Positions 54,075 through 63,100 of a DNA stretch of 64,000 nt are shown piece after piece. Position 1 is the stretch's first letter, and each line of letters starts with the position of its first letter. This DNA comes from DAISIK01 sp036822055 (GTDB taxonomy: Bacteria; Verrucomicrobiota; Verrucomicrobiia; Opitutales; Puniceicoccaceae): positions 62,001 to 126,000 of the forward strand of contig DAISIK010000002.1 in the NCBI GenBank assembly GCA_036822055.1, written 5' to 3'. The notes beneath the pieces were generated by a model. The model did not search any database and was not told the origin of the DNA. It saw only the letters and a program-made list of their open reading frames with translations. Position numbers and translations under genes: made by a program.

Positions 54075-54443
54075 ATGAAGCAACATGATGTCATCATCTC
54101 AGGCCACAATCTCGAACTTACCGAGGCACTCAAACAGGCCGTTTACCAGAAGGTTGAAAAGTTATTCGCCCACGAGGAACGCATTATCCGCCTTCGCGTG
54201 GAGCTCGAATACTCCAAAAACGTAACCGGTCAGCAAGAATTTTTAGCAAAGGGTCACATCGAAATCAGCGGGCCTCTCCTCATCCTTACTGTGGCCAGCC
54301 ACGACCTCTATGCCTCCATCGATCAAATGGCTGACAAGTTGGACCGCAAGCTCCGGAGGAGAGCACGCCTCAGCCGGGTAAAGCGGAAAAACCTTCACTC
54401 CATTGATCTCCCGGCCGAGCTGCCCAAAGCCTACGTGGCCTGA
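54075..54443 (+). CDS. hpf: Ribosome hibernation-promoting factor (short HPF/RaiA family)
   Basis: The protein is 122 aa. It begins HDVIISGHNLELTEALKQAVYQKVEKL, the HPF/RaiA N-terminus, and continues with a basic helix ADKLDRKLRRRARLSRVKRKN that binds 16S rRNA at the decoding centre. It lacks the C-terminal dimerisation domain of long HPF, so it is the short type. It stabilises inactive ribosomes in slow growth. It has a good ribosome-binding site (AAGGAAA) and is followed by its own terminator. Confidence 0.92.
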   Translation: MKQHDVIISGHNLELTEALKQAVYQKVEKLFAHEERIIRLRVELEYSKNVTGQQEFLAKGHIEISGPLLILTVASHDLYASIDQMADKLDRKLRRRARLSRVKRKNLHSIDLPAELPKAYVA

Positions 54444-54477
54444 GCAAATCAATCTCGGACGTCCTTAGGGAAACCTC

Positions 54478-54506
54478 AGCGGGTCGCCTCGGCGGTCCGC
54501 TTTTTT
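54478..54506 (+). terminator. Rho-independent terminator of hpf
   Basis: AGCGGGTCGC-CTCG-GCGGTCCGCT forms a 10-bp stem with two G-U pairs and a tetraloop, followed by six T at 54501-54506. It lies 34 bp after the hpf stop. Confidence 0.88.
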
Positions 54507-54543
54507 ATTGTCCAAAGCTGCCTTCTCTTGCCACCCTCCACCA

Positions 54544-54894
54544 ATGAATCCTGCCCTCGTTCACACCGCCCACCTCGTTGGAGTTATGCTCATCTTTTCG
54601 GGTCTTGGAATCCTCTACGCAGCCGCCACCAAAGGGGAAACCTCCGGGGGGCACTGGAAAACAGGAAACATTCTGGCCGGAACCGGGCTCCTCCTCACCT
54701 TTCTCTTCGGCTTCGCCCGGATGCACCTTCTCAACTGGCCCCTCTGGGGCTTTGCCAAACTCGGCCTTTGGCTCTTTCTCGGAGCGGCGCCCATCCTGAT
54801 GAAGAAGAGCCCTCAAATGGCTCGCCTTTCCCTCTACCTCTCCCTCGCCGCCGGTTTCCTCGCCATCTGCCTCGTCTACTGGAGGCCATTCTAA
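54544..54894 (+). CDS. Small four-helix membrane protein of unknown function
   Basis: The protein is 116 aa from ATG 54544. It has four transmembrane helices of about 20 residues (roughly 7-26, 42-60, 65-82 and 92-110) with short loops. The layout and a conserved-looking HLVGVMLIFSGLGILY opening resemble small SirB/YtcA-like membrane proteins found in Bacteroidota and Verrucomicrobia. No catalytic motif is seen. It lies between hpf (with terminator) and the convergent prfB. Confidence 0.7.
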   Translation: MNPALVHTAHLVGVMLIFSGLGILYAAATKGETSGGHWKTGNILAGTGLLLTFLFGFARMHLLNWPLWGFAKLGLWLFLGAAPILMKKSPQMARLSLYLSLAAGFLAICLVYWRPF

Positions 54895-54916
54895 ACGCCT
54901 TCGACTCGCCTCCAAC

Positions 54917-54942
54917 CCGGGGTCTCCAGCCCTGAACCCCGG
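54917..54942. terminator. Inverted repeat between convergent genes
   Basis: CCGGGGT (54917-54923) pairs with ACCCCGG (54936-54942) around a 12-nt loop, in the 54-bp gap between the membrane-protein gene and prfB. There is no long T-run. It is probably a shared transcription stop. Confidence 0.5.
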
Positions 54943-54948
54943 ATTGAT

Positions 54949-56089
54949 CTACTCCTCCTCGACAAAGTCAGTTCGCGAGCGTGGACAGCCAGCTCGCAAC
55001 CAAGCGTGGATGAATGCGTCAATATCTCCGTCCATCACCTCTTGGACGTTTGAAGTCTCCGCTCCCGTCCGCAGGTCCTTAACCATCTGGTAGGGCTGGA
55101 AAACATAGCTTCGGATCTGATTACCCCACCCGATCTCTCCCTTGTCTCCGTAAAAGCGCTCCATCTCCGCACGTTTCTCATCTTCCAACTTCTCGAAGAT
55201 CCTCGATTTCAGGATCTTCATCGCCGTCGCTTTGTTTTTGTGCTGCGAGCGTTCGTTTTGACACGCCACCACGATTCCCGTCGGTAGGTGGGTCAAGCGC
55301 ACTGCCGAGTCCGTCTTGTTCACGTGCTGGCCCCCCTTGCCCGAAGCCCGATAGGTGTCCACCCGCAGGTCTTCTTCCTTCACCTCGTAATCAATCTCGT
55401 CGTCGATCTCCGCAATCACATCAACCGAACAAAAAGAGGTGTGCCGACGCTTGTTCGAATCAAAGGGCGAGATTCTCACCAGGCGATGAACCCCCCGCTC
55501 CGCCTTGGCAAACCCATAAGCATTTTCCCCGGTAATCCGCAGGGTAGCTCGTGAGATTCCCGCTTCTTCCCCGGGTTGCAAATCCTGGATTTCCACTCCG
55601 AATCCCGCCCGCTCTGCCCAGCGTTGGTACATCCTCAAAAGCATGTCGGCCCAGTCGCAGGATTCCGTTCCGCCAGCTCCCGCATGGATCGTCAGGATTC
55701 CATGGCAGTTATCATGGGGACCACTCAGGAAGGAATCCAGCTCCACTGCATCGATCTCCCGATCCAGCTTCAGCTTCGTCTCCTCCAATTCGCCTAGATA
55801 GACCTCCGCCTCCTCATCCGAAGCCGCCTTGACCAGCTCGACCAGCGTCTCGAGGTCTTCAACCTTCCCCTTCAACTGCTCCATCGCTCCCACCATTCGC
55901 TTCAAGCGAACCAGCTCGGTGGACTGGGCCTTTGCCCGCTTGGAATCGTTCCAGAACTCCGGATCAGCCATCGCCTCTTCAAGGCGCCGAATATCTTCCT
56001 GCTTGCCCGCGAGGTTAAAGAAACCTCCACAAATAACCGGCTCTCTTCGAGATTTCCTGAATTTGATCGAGAACTTCTGGTTGTACCAT
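54949..56089 (-). CDS. prfB: Peptide chain release factor 2 with a +1 programmed frameshift
   Basis: The frame-0 start is ATG 56089, giving 24 codons (MVQPEVLDQIQEISKRAGYL then WRFL) to TAA at 56017-56015. A +1 shift at CTT-T (skipping base 56017) continues in the frame from 56016 to the stop at 54949: NLAGKQEDIRRLEEAMADP. The full product is about 379 aa, as for RF2. The joined sequence aligns with E. coli RF2 at the same place (RGYL-DYDAKKERLEE). The body has AGAGGTESCDWADM, the GGQ tip in ASGKGGQHVNKTDSAVRL and SSN-type codon-recognition surroundings. The TTG start at 56106 of the unbroken frame gives an atypical N-terminus and is rejected. RF2 releases at UGA and UAA. Confidence 0.93.
56015..56027 (-). 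promoter_or_regulatory. Programmed frameshift site of prfB (GGAGG-TTT-CTT-TAA)
   Basis: On the minus strand the site reads TGG AGG TTT CTT TAA C. A Shine-Dalgarno-like GGAGG lies three bases before the CTT slippery codon, exactly as in the E. coli site (AGG GGG TAT CTT TGA C), but the stop is TAA rather than TGA. Slippage of the CTT tRNA to TTT puts the ribosome in the RF2 frame. Confidence 0.9.
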
Positions 56090-56692
56090 CCCCTTAAAGT
56101 ACCCAACTCCCAAAGATCACATCAACTCCTTTCTCTCACCAGTGCCCGCCTCCTGCCTCCCGGCCCCCCAACCTTCCCTCTCTCGCGTTGCAAGGAAAAA
56201 GTCGATTCACCCGGAAAAATTGGCCTGATAAATGCCGCACCTCCTCCTCCCATAGGTTCCGCAGCACCCCGGCTTTTACCCTGAATAATCCCTCCCCATG
56301 CCCCGTTCCAATCGCTTTCACTCGCCCTCCTTTCGCCCTCCATCAAGGCAACTGAAAAAGCAAAAACTTTTCCCCATTGGCCATGTGAATAAGTTGTGGA
56401 GAACCCGTACTTGCTTCGGGGCGACTTTCCCGATTTTCCTTTTCTCCCCGCCACCCATCAGGTTGCTGGACCAACCTCGATTCGCCTCCCGTTCCTCTCA
56501 CGTCAGCCTAATCCATCTTTAATAATTCTCTAAATCCCTACCCGCCAACTACTTAAAAAGTGGATCACATTACCCCTTCTATTTCTACACCGCCCCGCGC
56601 CAAAATATTCCCCTCACTATCAACGATTTAGAAGATTCCTGAATTTACCGCTTTCATCACTCTCAATTGTTAATAAAAACCTATCTCCACCC
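56090..56692. other. Candidate replication origin / dnaA regulatory region
   Basis: This is a 600-bp gene-free stretch before dnaA. On the minus strand there are near-consensus DnaA boxes TTATTCACA (56384-56392) and TTCTCCACA (56395-56403), each 8 of 9 to TTATCCACA and only two bases apart, and a weaker TGATCCACT (56559-56567, 7 of 9). AT-rich segments at about 56517-56560 and 56630-56680 could be an unwinding element and the dnaA promoter. The prfB promoter must also be in here. The apparent 74-codon frame at 56298 looks like chance. Confidence 0.45.
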
Positions 56693-58099
56693 ATGTCTCA
56701 GACTGCCACAATTTCGTCTCAAACTTGGTTTACCATCCGCGAATCCCTCCGCGTTGGTCTCCCTGCCGAGACCTTTTCCATGTGGTTTGAACCGCTGACT
56801 TGTGAGGAGACCGATCAAGAGATACTCAAACTCTCTGCTCCCAACGACTTTATTGCCATCTGGGTCGAGGATAATTACCTCGACTACATCCAAACGCGCC
56901 TCTTTGAAGTGGTCGGGAAGAACCTTCCCGTACAGATTTGTGTACCCGCCTCCGCTGCTTCGGAGACCGCCGCCCCAGCCACTACTTCGGCCCAACCGAG
57001 CGCCTCCACGCCCGAGCGCCCGCGCCCCTTTTCACCTGCGGCCACCAGTGGAACCCAGACCTCAACCGCCGTCACCGGGCTCAACCCCAAAAACACCTTT
57101 GATAACTTTGTCGTCGGCGCCAACACCCACCTCGCCCACGCCGCCAGCATCGCCGTCGCCAATGCCCCCGGTCGTGCCTACAACCCCCTCTTCATCTACG
57201 GTGAGACCGGTCTCGGCAAAACCCACCTGATGCATTCCATCGCTCATCAGGTCCTCCGCACCAACCCCGAATCCATCGTCGCCTACGTTTCTACCGAGAA
57301 GTTTACCAACAAGTTCATCCGCGCCATTCAGGAGAATCAGCTCCCCAAGTTCCGCCGTTTCTACCGTCGGGTAGATATCCTTCTCATCGACGATATCCAG
57401 TTTCTCGCCAACCGGGAGCGGATCCAGGAGGAGTTCTTTCATACCTTCAACGAGCTCTTCGAAAGCGGAAAACAAATTGTCCTCACCAGCGACCGCCCCG
57501 CCGGAGAAATCTCAAAACTCGAGAAAAGGCTTCTCTCCCGTTTCCAATGGGGCCTCATGGCCGATGTTCAACCGCCTGACATCGAGACGAGGATGGCCAT
57601 CCTTTCCAAAAAAGCCCGCGCCATCGGCATCGAGCTCGACGAAACCATCCTCAGCTTCCTCGCCGAGAAGGTAACCCGGAATGTCCGCCGGATCGAGGGT
57701 GCCCTCACCCGTATCGCTGGCTACACGACCCTCATCCGCGACCCCCTCACCGTCGATAACGTGGCCCGCCTCCTCCACGACATCCTCGCCGAAGAGGTCC
57801 AGCACGAGATCACCATCGAAAAAATTCAGTCCAAAACCGCCGAGTACTCCAAGCTCGCCGTCGAGGAACTGAAAAGCCGCCGCCGCCCCGCCCGCATTGT
57901 CGTCCCTCGCCAAATCGCCATGTACCTCTGCCGCATCCTCACCAACCACTCCCTTGCCCAGATCGGCGAGGCCTTTGGAGGTCGCGACCACGGCACCGTC
58001 ATCCACTCCATTAAAACCGTCGAAGCTCTCATGGAGCAGGACGAGAGCGTTCGCCACAGCGTCGACTACCTTACCAAGCAGCTCTCCAAAGCTTCCTGA
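56693..58099 (+). CDS. dnaA: Chromosomal replication initiator DnaA
   Basis: The protein is 468 aa. Domain I (residues 1-80, SQTWFTIRESLRVGLPAETF) is followed by a short Pro/Ser/Thr/Ala linker (about 83-122), then the AAA+ domain with TFDNFVVGANTHLAHAA, Walker A GETGLGKTH, Walker B ILLIDDIQFL and sensor II NVRRIEGAL. Domain IV has the box-recognition signature FGGRDHGTVIHSIK near the end. It binds DnaA boxes and opens oriC. Neighbours are not dnaN-gyrB but a small unknown gene and a nucleotidyltransferase gene. Confidence 0.97.
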   Translation: MSQTATISSQTWFTIRESLRVGLPAETFSMWFEPLTCEETDQEILKLSAPNDFIAIWVEDNYLDYIQTRLFEVVGKNLPVQICVPASAASETAAPATTSAQPSASTPERPRPFSPAATSGTQTSTAVTGLNPKNTFDNFVVGANTHLAHAASIAVANAPGRAYNPLFIYGETGLGKTHLMHSIAHQVLRTNPESIVAYVSTEKFTNKFIRAIQENQLPKFRRFYRRVDILLIDDIQFLANRERIQEEFFHTFNELFESGKQIVLTSDRPAGEISKLEKRLLSRFQWGLMADVQPPDIETRMAILSKKARAIGIELDETILSFLAEKVTRNVRRIEGALTRIAGYTTLIRDPLTVDNVARLLHDILAEEVQHEITIEKIQSKTAEYSKLAVEELKSRRRPARIVVPRQIAMYLCRILTNHSLAQIGEAFGGRDHGTVIHSIKTVEALMEQDESVRHSVDYLTKQLSKAS

Positions 58100-58164
58100 C
58101 CTCCGCGACCTCCCTCGCGGCGAAGGCTTGCTTCGATCCGCCCTTGCTCCACCTTTCCTACTCT

Positions 58165-58638
58165 ATGAATCTCTCTCCCGAACAAACTCAGGCCGTTCGC
58201 GACTGTGTCCTCGCAGGCGGAAACCTCTCCGAAGTCCAGAAATTGCTCGTCGAAAAGTTTGACCTGAGGCTGACCTTCATGCATGTCCGCTTCCTCGTCG
58301 AGGATCTCGACCTCACCCTTGTCGAGAAAGAGGCACCTCGCGCCCAAAAGCCGGGGACCCCGACCAGCCAAAGCGGCGACTCCTCCGTTCTCGAACCCAC
58401 CCCCGATCAGGTTTCCCCTCCCACCCGCGTCGCCGTCGAAGTCGATGCCATCAACACCCCCGGCACCATTGTCAGCGGAACCGTCACCTTCTCCGATCGG
58501 CAAACCGCCAAGTGGCAGCTCGACCAGATGGGCCGCCTAGGCCTCATTCCCGCCACCTCCGGCTACCAGCCCTCCCCCGAGGACGTCGAGGAGTTTCAAA
58601 TCCAGTTGGAAGCAGCCTTGCGCCAAAAAGGATACTGA
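58165..58638 (+). CDS. Small conserved-looking protein downstream of dnaA
   Basis: The protein is 157 aa from ATG 58165 (a TTG at 58144 is less likely). The N-terminus (SPEQTQAVRDCVLAGGNLSEVQKLLVEKFDLRLTFMHVRFLVEDL) has helix-turn-helix-like spacing, then a Pro/Thr-rich linker. A C-terminal part (GTIVSGTVTFSDRQTAKWQLDQMGRLGLIP) is probably a small beta-alpha domain. I do not recognise it, and it has no catalytic motif. It lies 66 bp after dnaA and 28 bp before the nucleotidyltransferase, so it is likely in the same transcript. Confidence 0.7.
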   Translation: MNLSPEQTQAVRDCVLAGGNLSEVQKLLVEKFDLRLTFMHVRFLVEDLDLTLVEKEAPRAQKPGTPTSQSGDSSVLEPTPDQVSPPTRVAVEVDAINTPGTIVSGTVTFSDRQTAKWQLDQMGRLGLIPATSGYQPSPEDVEEFQIQLEAALRQKGY

Positions 58639-58666
58639 GGCCGCCGCCTCGCGCCCACCCCCCCAT

Positions 58667-60067
58667 TTGCCGATCCGCGCCCCCTTTCCTCCCGAGCTTC
58701 TCGCTCCCGCCCTCAGTCTTGGCCGCCATGTCGCTGAGGCATCCGGCCGCTTGCTTATTGTCGGGGGTGCCGTGCGGGATGCCCTCCTCGGTTATACCCC
58801 CAAGGATCTTGATCTGGAGGTCTTCGGTATCCCCACCGAAAAACTCGAGTCCATCCTCCCCCGGGTCGCTCCTTTTGACCCGGTCGGAAAAAGTTTTTCA
58901 GTCTACAAGCTCAAAAACCTTCCCATCGACGTCTCCCTCCCCCGCCTCGAAACCCTCATCGGAACCAAACACACCGATTTCGCAGTCGAGGCCAATCCCC
59001 ACCTTCCCCTCGAAGTCGCTGCCCAAAGGCGCGATTTCACCATCAACGCCCTTTCCTGGGATCCCCTCAACGAAGAGTTGATCGACCCCTGCCACGGCCT
59101 CGACGACCTCCACTCCCGGACCCTTCGCCACGTCTCTCACAAATTCGCCGAGGACCCCCTCCGCGTCCTCCGTGCCGCTCAATTTGTATCCAGATTTCAA
59201 CTACAAGTAGATCCGGAGACCCTCACCTTGTGCCGCAAGCTCGGCCAGGAGGGACTCTCCTCCGAACGCCTCTTTGAGGAATGGAAGAAACTCCTCCTTC
59301 AAGGTGAGAAACCTTCCCTCGGGCTCCGCTTTCTCAGGGACGTTGGCTGGCTCCGCTACTACCCCGAACTCCTCCGCCTCGTCGATTGCCCCCAGGATCC
59401 TGAATGGCACCCGGAGGGAGATGTCTGGACCCACACCCTTCACTGCCTTGATGCCTTCGCCCGCTCCCGCACGGGCGATCCCCACACCGATCTGATCGTC
59501 GGTCTGGCCGTGCTTTGCCACGACCTCGGAAAGCCTGCCACCACCGTCCTCTCGAGGGGAAGACTCCGTTCCCCCGGTCACGAGGAGGCAGGCATCGAAC
59601 CGACCCGTTCCTTCCTTGCCCGCCTGACTCGCGAAACAGAACTCCTCCAGATCGTCCCTCTGCTCGTATCCGAGCACATGAAACCTTCCGAGCTGTTCAA
59701 AGCTCAGGCCAGCCACGCCGCCGTCCGCCGTCTCGCCCTCCGGGTCGGCAGGCTCGACCTGCTCGCCCGCGTCGTCAATGCCGACATCGACGGTCGCCCC
59801 CCCATCCCTCCCGGAGATTACCGCGCCACCGAGTGGCTCCTCCACACCGCCGAAAGCCTCTCCGTTCAAGCTGGCAAACCGATCCCCATCATCCAGGGCC
59901 GCGATGTCCTCGCCCTCGGTCTCCCTCCCGGTCCTCCGGTCGGTCGCCTCCTTCAGGCCTGCTTCGAAGCCCAGCTCGACGGAGTTTTCGAAACCCACGC
60001 CGACGGTCTCAACTACCTCAGGCAACTTTTACGAACTGCCTCCCCACCCCAACAGACCGAAGAATAG
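58667..60067 (+). CDS. CCA-adding/poly(A) polymerase-family nucleotidyltransferase with HD domain
   Basis: The protein is 466 aa, starting at TTG 58667; no ATG or GTG is nearby. The class II nucleotidyltransferase head has LLIVGGAVRDALLGYTPKDLDLEVFG (Gly-Gly-x-Val-Arg-Asp then Asp-x-Asp), DVSLPR and QRRDFTINAL, then the RNA-binding part HKFAEDPLRVLRAAQF. A C-terminal HD domain has CHDLGKPATT and HEEAG. This matches bacterial CCA tRNA nucleotidyltransferases with an HD phosphohydrolase domain. The exact specificity (CCA, CC or A addition) cannot be read. The TTG start may lower expression. Confidence 0.88.
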   Translation: MPIRAPFPPELLAPALSLGRHVAEASGRLLIVGGAVRDALLGYTPKDLDLEVFGIPTEKLESILPRVAPFDPVGKSFSVYKLKNLPIDVSLPRLETLIGTKHTDFAVEANPHLPLEVAAQRRDFTINALSWDPLNEELIDPCHGLDDLHSRTLRHVSHKFAEDPLRVLRAAQFVSRFQLQVDPETLTLCRKLGQEGLSSERLFEEWKKLLLQGEKPSLGLRFLRDVGWLRYYPELLRLVDCPQDPEWHPEGDVWTHTLHCLDAFARSRTGDPHTDLIVGLAVLCHDLGKPATTVLSRGRLRSPGHEEAGIEPTRSFLARLTRETELLQIVPLLVSEHMKPSELFKAQASHAAVRRLALRVGRLDLLARVVNADIDGRPPIPPGDYRATEWLLHTAESLSVQAGKPIPIIQGRDVLALGLPPGPPVGRLLQACFEAQLDGVFETHADGLNYLRQLLRTASPPQQTEE

Positions 60068-60127
60068 GTTCAGCATCCCGAATTTTTCTTCCCCTCGAAC
60101 GCTTCGCCATCTTTCCTATTGCTTTTC

Positions 60128-63100
60128 ATGTACCTTCGTGAACTCAGCATCAGCGGCTTCAAAAGCTTCGCCGCCCCCACCCGGCTCGAGCTCCAGCCCG
60201 GCGTCACCGCCATCGTCGGACCGAATGGGTGCGGGAAAAGCAACATTGCTGATGCCATCCGCTGGGTTCTCGGGGAGCAAAGCGCCAAGGCCCTTCGCGG
60301 GGGAAAAATGCAAGATGTCATCTTTTCCGGCTCCGACTCGCGCAAGGCCCTCCCCTACGCCGAGGTTTACCTCACCTTTTCCGGCTGCGAAAAAGAGCTT
60401 GGCAGCGCCTTCCACGAGGTGGAAATCGGGCGTCGGGTCAGCCGCGATGGCAGCGGCGTCTACACCATCAATCGCAAGGTCTGCCGCCTCAAGGACATTC
60501 AGAGCCTCTTCATGGATACCGGCGTCGGACGGGTTTCCTACTCCTTCCTCGTCCAGGGCCAGGTCGATCAAATCCTCTCCTCCAATCCAGCCGATCGCCG
60601 CGCCGTATTTGAGGAAGCCGCTGGCATCACCCGCTACAAGAGTCAGCGCCGGGAGGCCCTCAACAAGCTTGACCTCGTCCAGGCCAACCTCAATCGGGTC
60701 ACCGACGTCATTGAGGAGCGGGGGCGTCAGATCGGCACCCTCCGCCGGCAGGCTAGCAAGGCCCTTCGCTACAAGAGAATCAAGCATCGCCTCTCTCACC
60801 TTGAGTTGGCCCAGGGCGGCTTCGAGTACGCCACCCTGACCGCCTCCACCAGCTCCTTGTCCGAGCGGGCCTCCCGCCATCAGCAGGAGCTTCAGCAAAT
60901 CCGCTCCACCATCGAAGAACGGGAGTCCGCTCTCGAAGCCCTTCGCCAACAACGCAATCGTTCCCTGGAGGAACTTCAGGCCCAGCAACAAAAGGTCTTC
61001 GACTGCCGCTCCGAACTCGAGCAAACCACCAACCAGATCGCTTTCGACCAACAGCGCTCCCAAGACCTCGCCGAACGCATCGAGCAACTATCCTCCGAGA
61101 CCAACGAGCTGGTCCAGCGTCAGGCTCTCGCCGCTTCCCAGGGCAACGAGGAATCCCGGTCCCGCCAGATGCAGCTCGACCTCGTCGGCACCTCAGACGC
61201 CTCCTGCCGCGAACTCCAGTCCTCCCTCGACAGTGCCGAAATGAAACTCTCGGAAGCCGAGAAAGCCCTTCAACGCGAAAAACAACGCTTCCTCGTCGTC
61301 GAGAGCGGCATCAGCAGGCTCCGCACCCGTGCCACCACCATCGAGGTCGACCTGAAATCTGCCGAAGCTCGCCATGGAGACTTTGTCGATGCCATCCGCC
61401 TCATTGGCGCCGAAATCGAAACGGCCCGCCAATCCCTCCAGGAGCTCCAAACCGCGCGCTCCGTTATCGAGGAGCGGGAACAACAAGCCGCCCTCGCCCT
61501 CACTGCCGCCGAGGAGCAGGTTTCCCAAGAAAAAAAGACCTTCCGCGCCAGGCAGGAATCAATTCAAGTCTCCGAGCGGGAAATTGCCAAACTCACAGCC
61601 GAGCTTGCCCTCCTCGAGGACCTCCAGCGAAAGTTCGAAGGCTTTGGCGATGGAGCCAAAGCCATTCTCTCGGGCAAGCTGGGCAGCCTTCTCCCCGCCG
61701 GTGGCACCACCATTTTCACCCGGCAGATAGAGGTCCAGGAGGCTCACGCCACCGCCTTTGAGCACCTCATCGGCGAGGCTGTCGATGCCCTCCTCCTTCC
61801 CCCCACCGTCCCGATCGCCCAGGTGGCCGAAAAGCTTCGTGGCGAGAAGCTCGGCCAAGCCTGCTGCCTCCTCCCCCAAAAGAGCCCACCAGATCCCTCG
61901 TCCCTCCCCGACCTCCCCCCGTGGCTCATTCCCGCCGCATCGGTAGCTCAGGCTCGCGATCCCCTCATTGCCCCCCTCCTCCAAAACCTGCTCGAAGGCT
62001 CCTACCTCATCCCCGCCCTCGAGCCCTTCCTCGACTTTCTGGACTCCAACCCCGACTTCAGCTTCCGCATTGCCTCCACCCCTGAGGGAGACCGCATCGA
62101 TAGCAGAGGCACCGTCCTCATCGGCAAACGGAAATCCCGTAGCGGCAGCTTTCTCCAGCGTGAGAATCAAATCCGCTCCCTGCGATCCTCGGTTGCCCAG
62201 AAACGAGAGGCCCTCGATCAGGCCTACGCCGCTGCCAGCCATGCCCAGGAGGCTCTCTCAGCCGCCGAAAAGGCCCTCGAACAAGCCCGCGCTGCCCGCA
62301 GCGAAGCAGCCTCCGAGCGCTCCGCCCTGCTCGCTCAAATCACCTCCGCCGAACGCTCCCTCGAAAGCCTCGGCACCCGGGGCCAACACGCCCGGGAACA
62401 ACTCGATCGCTTCGAGACCGAGCAAGCGGACGCCCGCCAGCGACTCTCCAGCGCCCGCCAACAGCTCGGTTCCGCCGAGGAGGAACTCAGCGAAAGCCGC
62501 ACCGCCACTTCCAACCTCGAAGCCGAGTTAGTGCGCGCCCGAGCCGAGCGCGACTCCCACCGCGAGGCCCTCTCCTCCGTTCGCCTTGAACTAGCCGAAA
62601 AAAAACAAAAGCTCGAGATCCTCAATCGCTCCATTAACGAGGCCACCCGCCAGGCCGAAGAGCTGGGAACCCGCATCCAATCAAACCGGAAGCGGATCGA
62701 TTCCATGCGCCAGGAAATCTCCGGTGCCGGGGAAAAAGCTCGTGCCCTCGCCACCCGCAGCGAGGAACTCAAGGCAAACCTCGAAGGCCTCACCGCCCAC
62801 CTCTCTTCCCTTCAGGCCAAGGTCCAGCAAAGCGACGGTATCATTGACGCCGCCAGCACCAAACTTGCCTCCACCCGCCAGCAGGAGCGCGAGGCCGAGC
62901 AACAGGTTTCCAGCCTCGAAATCGAGCTGACCAAGCTTCGGTCTCGCCGCGACTTCATCGTTGAGAAACTCACCCACGAGTACGAGGTTGAGGCCGGCAA
63001 CATCCGTTGGAAAGAGGAACTCTGGGCCGCCGACGAACCGTTCCAGACCCGCGTCAATCTCGACGACCTTGAAGACTCCGAGACCCTCGAACTCCAGACC

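Noticed and set aside
56090..56106. prfB starting at TTG 56106 as an unbroken frame
   Set aside because: It gives an N-terminus unlike RF2, whereas ATG 56089 plus the +1 shift gives a close match to known RF2 N-termini.
56298..56522. 74-codon plus-strand frame in the dnaA upstream region
   Set aside because: Arg/Pro/Ser-rich translation with no ribosome-binding site, spanning the DnaA boxes.
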